From the NCBI RefSeq assembly GCF_918741285.1, contig NZ_CAKKNC010000014.1, positions 58,005 through 122,004 on the forward strand: a DNA stretch of 64,000 nucleotides, given 5' to 3'. The notes beneath the pieces are model-generated. The model had not been told where the DNA came from and ran no database searches. It saw nothing but the letters and a program-made list of their open reading frames with translations. The DNA is from Sphingobium sp. CECT 9361. GTDB lineage: Bacteria > Pseudomonadota > Alphaproteobacteria > Sphingomonadales > Sphingomonadaceae. Position numbers and translations under genes: made by a program. Of this stretch, positions 61,288 to 64,000 are shown piece after piece; positions within the stretch are counted from its first letter, which is position 1, and each line of letters opens with the position of its first letter.

Positions 61288-61643
61288 CGGCAGTTCTTCG
61301 CGTCTGAACGTTTGCCAAGCCGCCGTCAGCGTGGTCCTGACTATGAAAACGACGCGCTATATCAAGAACGACAGCATCACGAAGGGGGAGCTGGACTGCT
61401 TTCGCAGCGCGTGGGGGGGCTGGGCCGGGCGGTACATTCGGTCTGTTCGGAGCGAATGGCAGTGCTGAAGCGTGAGGCACATGCGGTGAGTTGAGTTCGG
61501 CGGAGACCAATTCGTAATTATGCCGGTCAAGACCATGCGAGCCGCATGCGTGGATAGGCGCGTGGCCATCGGTCGCAGGGGCATTTTTGTCGCCCATGAA
61601 AGCCGTCCTTGACGTCACGCCATATCGCTGCTGTTGCCAACGT
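61288..61643. other. Intergenic stretch
   Basis: About 350 bases between the sigma-like gene and the next small gene. I see no supported gene, repeat or terminator in it. Confidence 0.4.
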
Positions 61644-61820
61644 ATGAATCAATCCGAACGCATCGCCATCATTACTGCCGTCCTTGCCAACGCACCGCAA
61701 TGGATCCGCCATGATCTAGGTTCGGTCGATGCCAAGCTGCGCCTACGTGCTGAAGAAAGCCTTGCTGCCATAATTGCGGCGGCATTGAACGGCTCGCAGG
61801 CCACAGCATCCAGCGACTGA
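61644..61820 (+). CDS. Small conserved protein, DUF6771-like (58 aa)
   Basis: MNQSERIAIITAVLANAPQW begins a 58-residue acidic helical protein with 'WIRHDLGSVDAKLRLRAEESLAAIIAAAL'. This resembles a short family (DUF6771) frequent on sphingomonad plasmids and islands; the assignment is from memory. There is no strong ribosome site. The function is unknown. Confidence 0.55.
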   Translation: MNQSERIAIITAVLANAPQWIRHDLGSVDAKLRLRAEESLAAIIAAALNGSQATASSD

Positions 61821-62625
61821 GGCCATCGCGACATGATTATTTATGAACTGGACTCCCTGGATGTGCATGGTGTTTCGCTATCGGATTACCCCCATAGCCA
61901 TTCCGGTTGAACGAAGCCTGGTGGAAGGGTCTATCAAGCATGGGCTGATTGCTTAATGAGGCTGCTAACGTGCCCGAGCAGAACTGTCGGTCTAGACCGC
62001 GCTACTACAATCCTCTTGGCGAGATTTGAGGTTGGTGCAGTCAAGCTATTCTAATCGTGCAGCCCAAATTTGAATGGGATCACCCACCGAGCTGAGCAAC
62101 GGCAGCTAACCAGCGTCGTCAGCCTGATATCTCACAGCCCTTTTACCACCACGCAGCATCGCATTTGGTGCGGGCATAACCGGACCGGCAGCACTTGCGC
62201 TACGGGCCACGCCTTTCATCCTTCCAAATCGCCCAGATGGTAGAGGCGGACGGCCAGGTTCTAGAACTACAAGGCAGAAAGCCGACATTTGTCCGGCTAG
62301 GCCGCCATCGAACCCATGCCCCACTTCGCGCGCACGATGGTCGGGCTGAGACGACCTGGCTTGGCCACCTGTCGATGCGGATTGCGACGATCGCAAGGGC
62401 GGAACGCCGCGTTGGGCGGTTCAGCGCTGATATTGCCCATCAAGGGGGATAGCGATCTTGTTAAAAACCAATGGCGCGGTCCCTGGATCCTCCGTTACAT
62501 GTCGGTCGATTGACCGGGCAAGTCGCAGAGCAGCCGAGTGATTCTGCATTTCCTCCCTATGCAGAAGTCCTTGACTGCACTGCGGTTAAATTCCTATTAT
62601 TCCAATGTCTTATGAGGTGTATCTT
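61821..62625. other. Long intergenic region before RTX gene
   Basis: About 800 bases. Short open frames exist on both strands (for example 62106-62396 leftward) but have no ribosome site or family resemblance. No transposon end, RNA gene or attachment-site copy was recognised. It may be decayed accessory DNA. Confidence 0.4.
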
Positions 62626-63546
62626 ATGAATACTTCTCCATATCTCGCGTCGAATAGTTTGATTGTCGATGACGATTCCTACAAGCTGTCCATGAATTTT
62701 GCCGATGCCGAAAACGATCCACTGGGATTCTACGTCCATGACATCACAGTAAATGTGGATAGTCGTGTTATCCAGTACGTTCCCGGTCCGATTGACGTCA
62801 CTTCTACGGGGAATACCGTCACTATCGAAATCGGAGGGATTGGTTATTTCGACCCAAGCATTCCGGGGTATGAAGAGGGTGACGTAGCGTTTGCTCTTAT
62901 GTTTTTTTCCCTTGAAGTGTCCGACGGGATCAATGTGTACAGGGGGCTTGTTAGTAGTGATTCGAACTACCGGCCTCCGCTTGTTGAGTCCTCGAACGTT
63001 GATCTCACGTTACCCTCTTCTTACACGTTTGATGAGGAGTGGAATTTCAATTACCCGCCGGACGGAACTGACGAACCTCCTGAGGTTCCGAACGTCACCG
63101 TAAGCGGCACTCCGGGTAGTGATGTCATATCGCCAACATCAAGCAGCGTTGCAGGCGCCAAGCCGGGAGATGGTAACGACGTGCTACTTGGTTTTGCCGG
63201 AAACGACACATTGTCAGGCGGCAAAGGCAGCGACACCATCATCGGTGGAACCGGCAAAGACATCCTCACCGGCGGCGAGGGGGCGGATGTGTTTCGCTTC
63301 GCAAGTGGCGACAGCAAGGCCGGCGGCGGCGTTCGCGACATCATAACGGACTTCGAACGCGGGGTGGACAAGCTTGATCTCGCGTCCCTCAACATCACGA
63401 ACTTCGACTCGCAGGTCAGTTACAAGACAGTGGGCAGTGGCCTAATCGTCTATGCCGACACTAATCACAACGGGTTCGACTATTCAGACTTCGGTCTGCA
63501 ACTTACGGGCGTGTCCGCGCTCCAACAAAGCGACTTCCTGATCTAG
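62626..63546 (+). CDS. RTX-type calcium-binding secreted protein
   Basis: A 306-residue acidic protein. Residues 1-160 form an unknown, beta-rich domain (FADAENDPLGFYVHDITVNVDSRVI). From about 165 come RTX nonapeptide repeats (GDGNDVLLGFAGNDTLSGGKGSDTIIGGTGKDILTGGEGADVF), then a serralysin-like C-terminus 'RDIITDFERGVDKLDLASLNI' ending SDFLI. Such proteins leave the cell by a type I system read from the C-terminus; none is in the window. GAGG lies 8 bases before the ATG at 62626. Base composition looks lower in GC than its neighbours, a sign of separate origin. Confidence 0.85.
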   Translation: MNTSPYLASNSLIVDDDSYKLSMNFADAENDPLGFYVHDITVNVDSRVIQYVPGPIDVTSTGNTVTIEIGGIGYFDPSIPGYEEGDVAFALMFFSLEVSDGINVYRGLVSSDSNYRPPLVESSNVDLTLPSSYTFDEEWNFNYPPDGTDEPPEVPNVTVSGTPGSDVISPTSSSVAGAKPGDGNDVLLGFAGNDTLSGGKGSDTIIGGTGKDILTGGEGADVFRFASGDSKAGGGVRDIITDFERGVDKLDLASLNITNFDSQVSYKTVGSGLIVYADTNHNGFDYSDFGLQLTGVSALQQSDFLI

Positions 63547-63888
63547 CCTAGGGAGCTAGTGCTTGCTTGTATGCCGTAAGCGGAAGGGGGTGAGGTCCAC
63601 AGATGGCCTCACCTGCTGACCTATGACTCCCGCAATAGCTTATGCGCCTCCCTCCCCTGCTGCAGCTTCGCCTCATGTCGCTGGCAGTCAAATGAGCATC
63701 GTAAAACCGGTCTCGGGGGGCGTCCACCCTGTCAAATCCCGAGTGCAGTACTCCAGCCCCAAAGCTATGCCACAGCCACTCTTTGAAGGTACTTTAAATC
63801 AGCGATCGTACATCATGCGGAAATTGAGAAGTCGCTGCGGATCCAAGATACGTCCTCCGCAACCTTGTCCGACTAGAGCGGTTTCCAT
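63547..63888. other. Intergenic region between RTX gene and IS630
   Basis: About 340 bases with no supported gene. The right terminal repeat of the IS630-type element probably lies close to 63870-63890 but cannot be fixed without the other end. Confidence 0.4.
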
Positions 63889-64000
63889 TCATTCCGGTTC
63901 ATAGCCGCATGATTTGAAGTAGTTTGCACATTCGTCGGGCTTGAAGATATCGACGAGCCTGCCGATCAGGTCCCACAGGCCGCTGACGGTGCGCTCTCCT
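63889..64000 (-). mobile_element. IS630-family transposase, C-terminal fragment
   Basis: Reading leftward from the edge, the frame gives ERTVSGLWDLIGRLVDIFKP, then DECANYFKSCGYEPE and a stop at 63889-63891. This matches the end of IS630-family transposases (LWxxIGxLxDxFxPxECANYFxxxGY). The rest of the gene lies past the right edge, so it may be complete there. Confidence 0.8.

Noticed and set aside
62106..62396. Leftward frame of 96 codons in the long spacer
   Set aside because: No ribosome site, no domain, and composition like random high-GC DNA.
57000..64000. Right attachment site (copy of tRNA-Pro 3' end)
   Set aside because: I looked for the GGTTCGAATCC...CTCCCCG pattern near the right end and did not find it. 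It is probably outside the window.

Overview
The window looks like a sphingomonad (Alphaproteobacteria, Sphingomonadaceae; Sphingobium/Novosphingobium-like). The signs are high GC, a TrcR (DUF1013) cell-cycle regulator, DUF1192, type-2 ArgC, several sphingomonad-type small proteins and a GTTC-N7-GTTC LexA-type box. No species is claimed.

Positions 1-28614 are ordinary chromosome. Left to right: the start of an S9-type secreted peptidase, a secreted protein of unknown function, clpA, a DUF1192 protein, a quinone oxidoreductase, a phosphoesterase/glycosyltransferase pair resembling the plcP-agt lipid-remodelling pair, trcR, an acyl-CoA ligase, msrA, a DUF892 ferritin-like protein, a GH130 enzyme, a lipoprotein, tsaC/sua5, a DUF815 AAA protein, a PQQ-type sugar dehydrogenase, argC, an NlpC/P60 peptidase, a MarR regulator, an M17 leucyl aminopeptidase, a DUF3298-type lipoprotein, a two-gene glycosyltransferase operon (one protein is a GT32-methyltransferase fusion), and an SLC13 permease/DUF389 pair. 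It ends in a tRNA-Pro(UGG) gene at 28538-28614.

From the 3' end of that tRNA to the right edge the DNA looks like an integrative conjugative element (or integrated plasmid). It opens with a tyrosine integrase reading away from the tRNA and an AlpA-type excisionase. Next comes a pair of divergent small ORFs sharing a perfect GTTC-N7-GTTC box, then an IS110-family element and a PilZ protein. A leftward F-type (TraA/L/E/K/B/V/C/W/U/N/F/H/G plus TrbC) conjugation operon runs from 56960 to 33450, with many 4-base ATGA overlaps. Two segments interrupt this operon on the opposite strand: a DUF4143 ATPase gene and the remains of an AbrB/VapC toxin-antitoxin module. traB is split by an A8 run. No TraD coupling protein, TraI relaxase or right attachment site is visible, so the element must continue past 64000 or rely on functions elsewhere.

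Right of the operon (57000-64000) lies a regulatory and accessory zone. It holds a perfect 38-bp palindrome, an HTH regulator, two coupled winged-helix proteins, membrane and small proteins, a membrane-anchored LuxR-type HTH protein, a sigma-like protein, a low-GC RTX-type secreted protein and the end of an IS630-family transposase.

The most interesting points are: a possible direct SOS-to-excision circuit (LexA-type box, small membrane ORF, alpA); the traB homopolymer that would restore a full-length protein by one-base slippage; the 38-bp palindrome facing the tra operon; a structured leader before the IS110 transposase that could be a bridge RNA; and the GT32-methyltransferase fusion.
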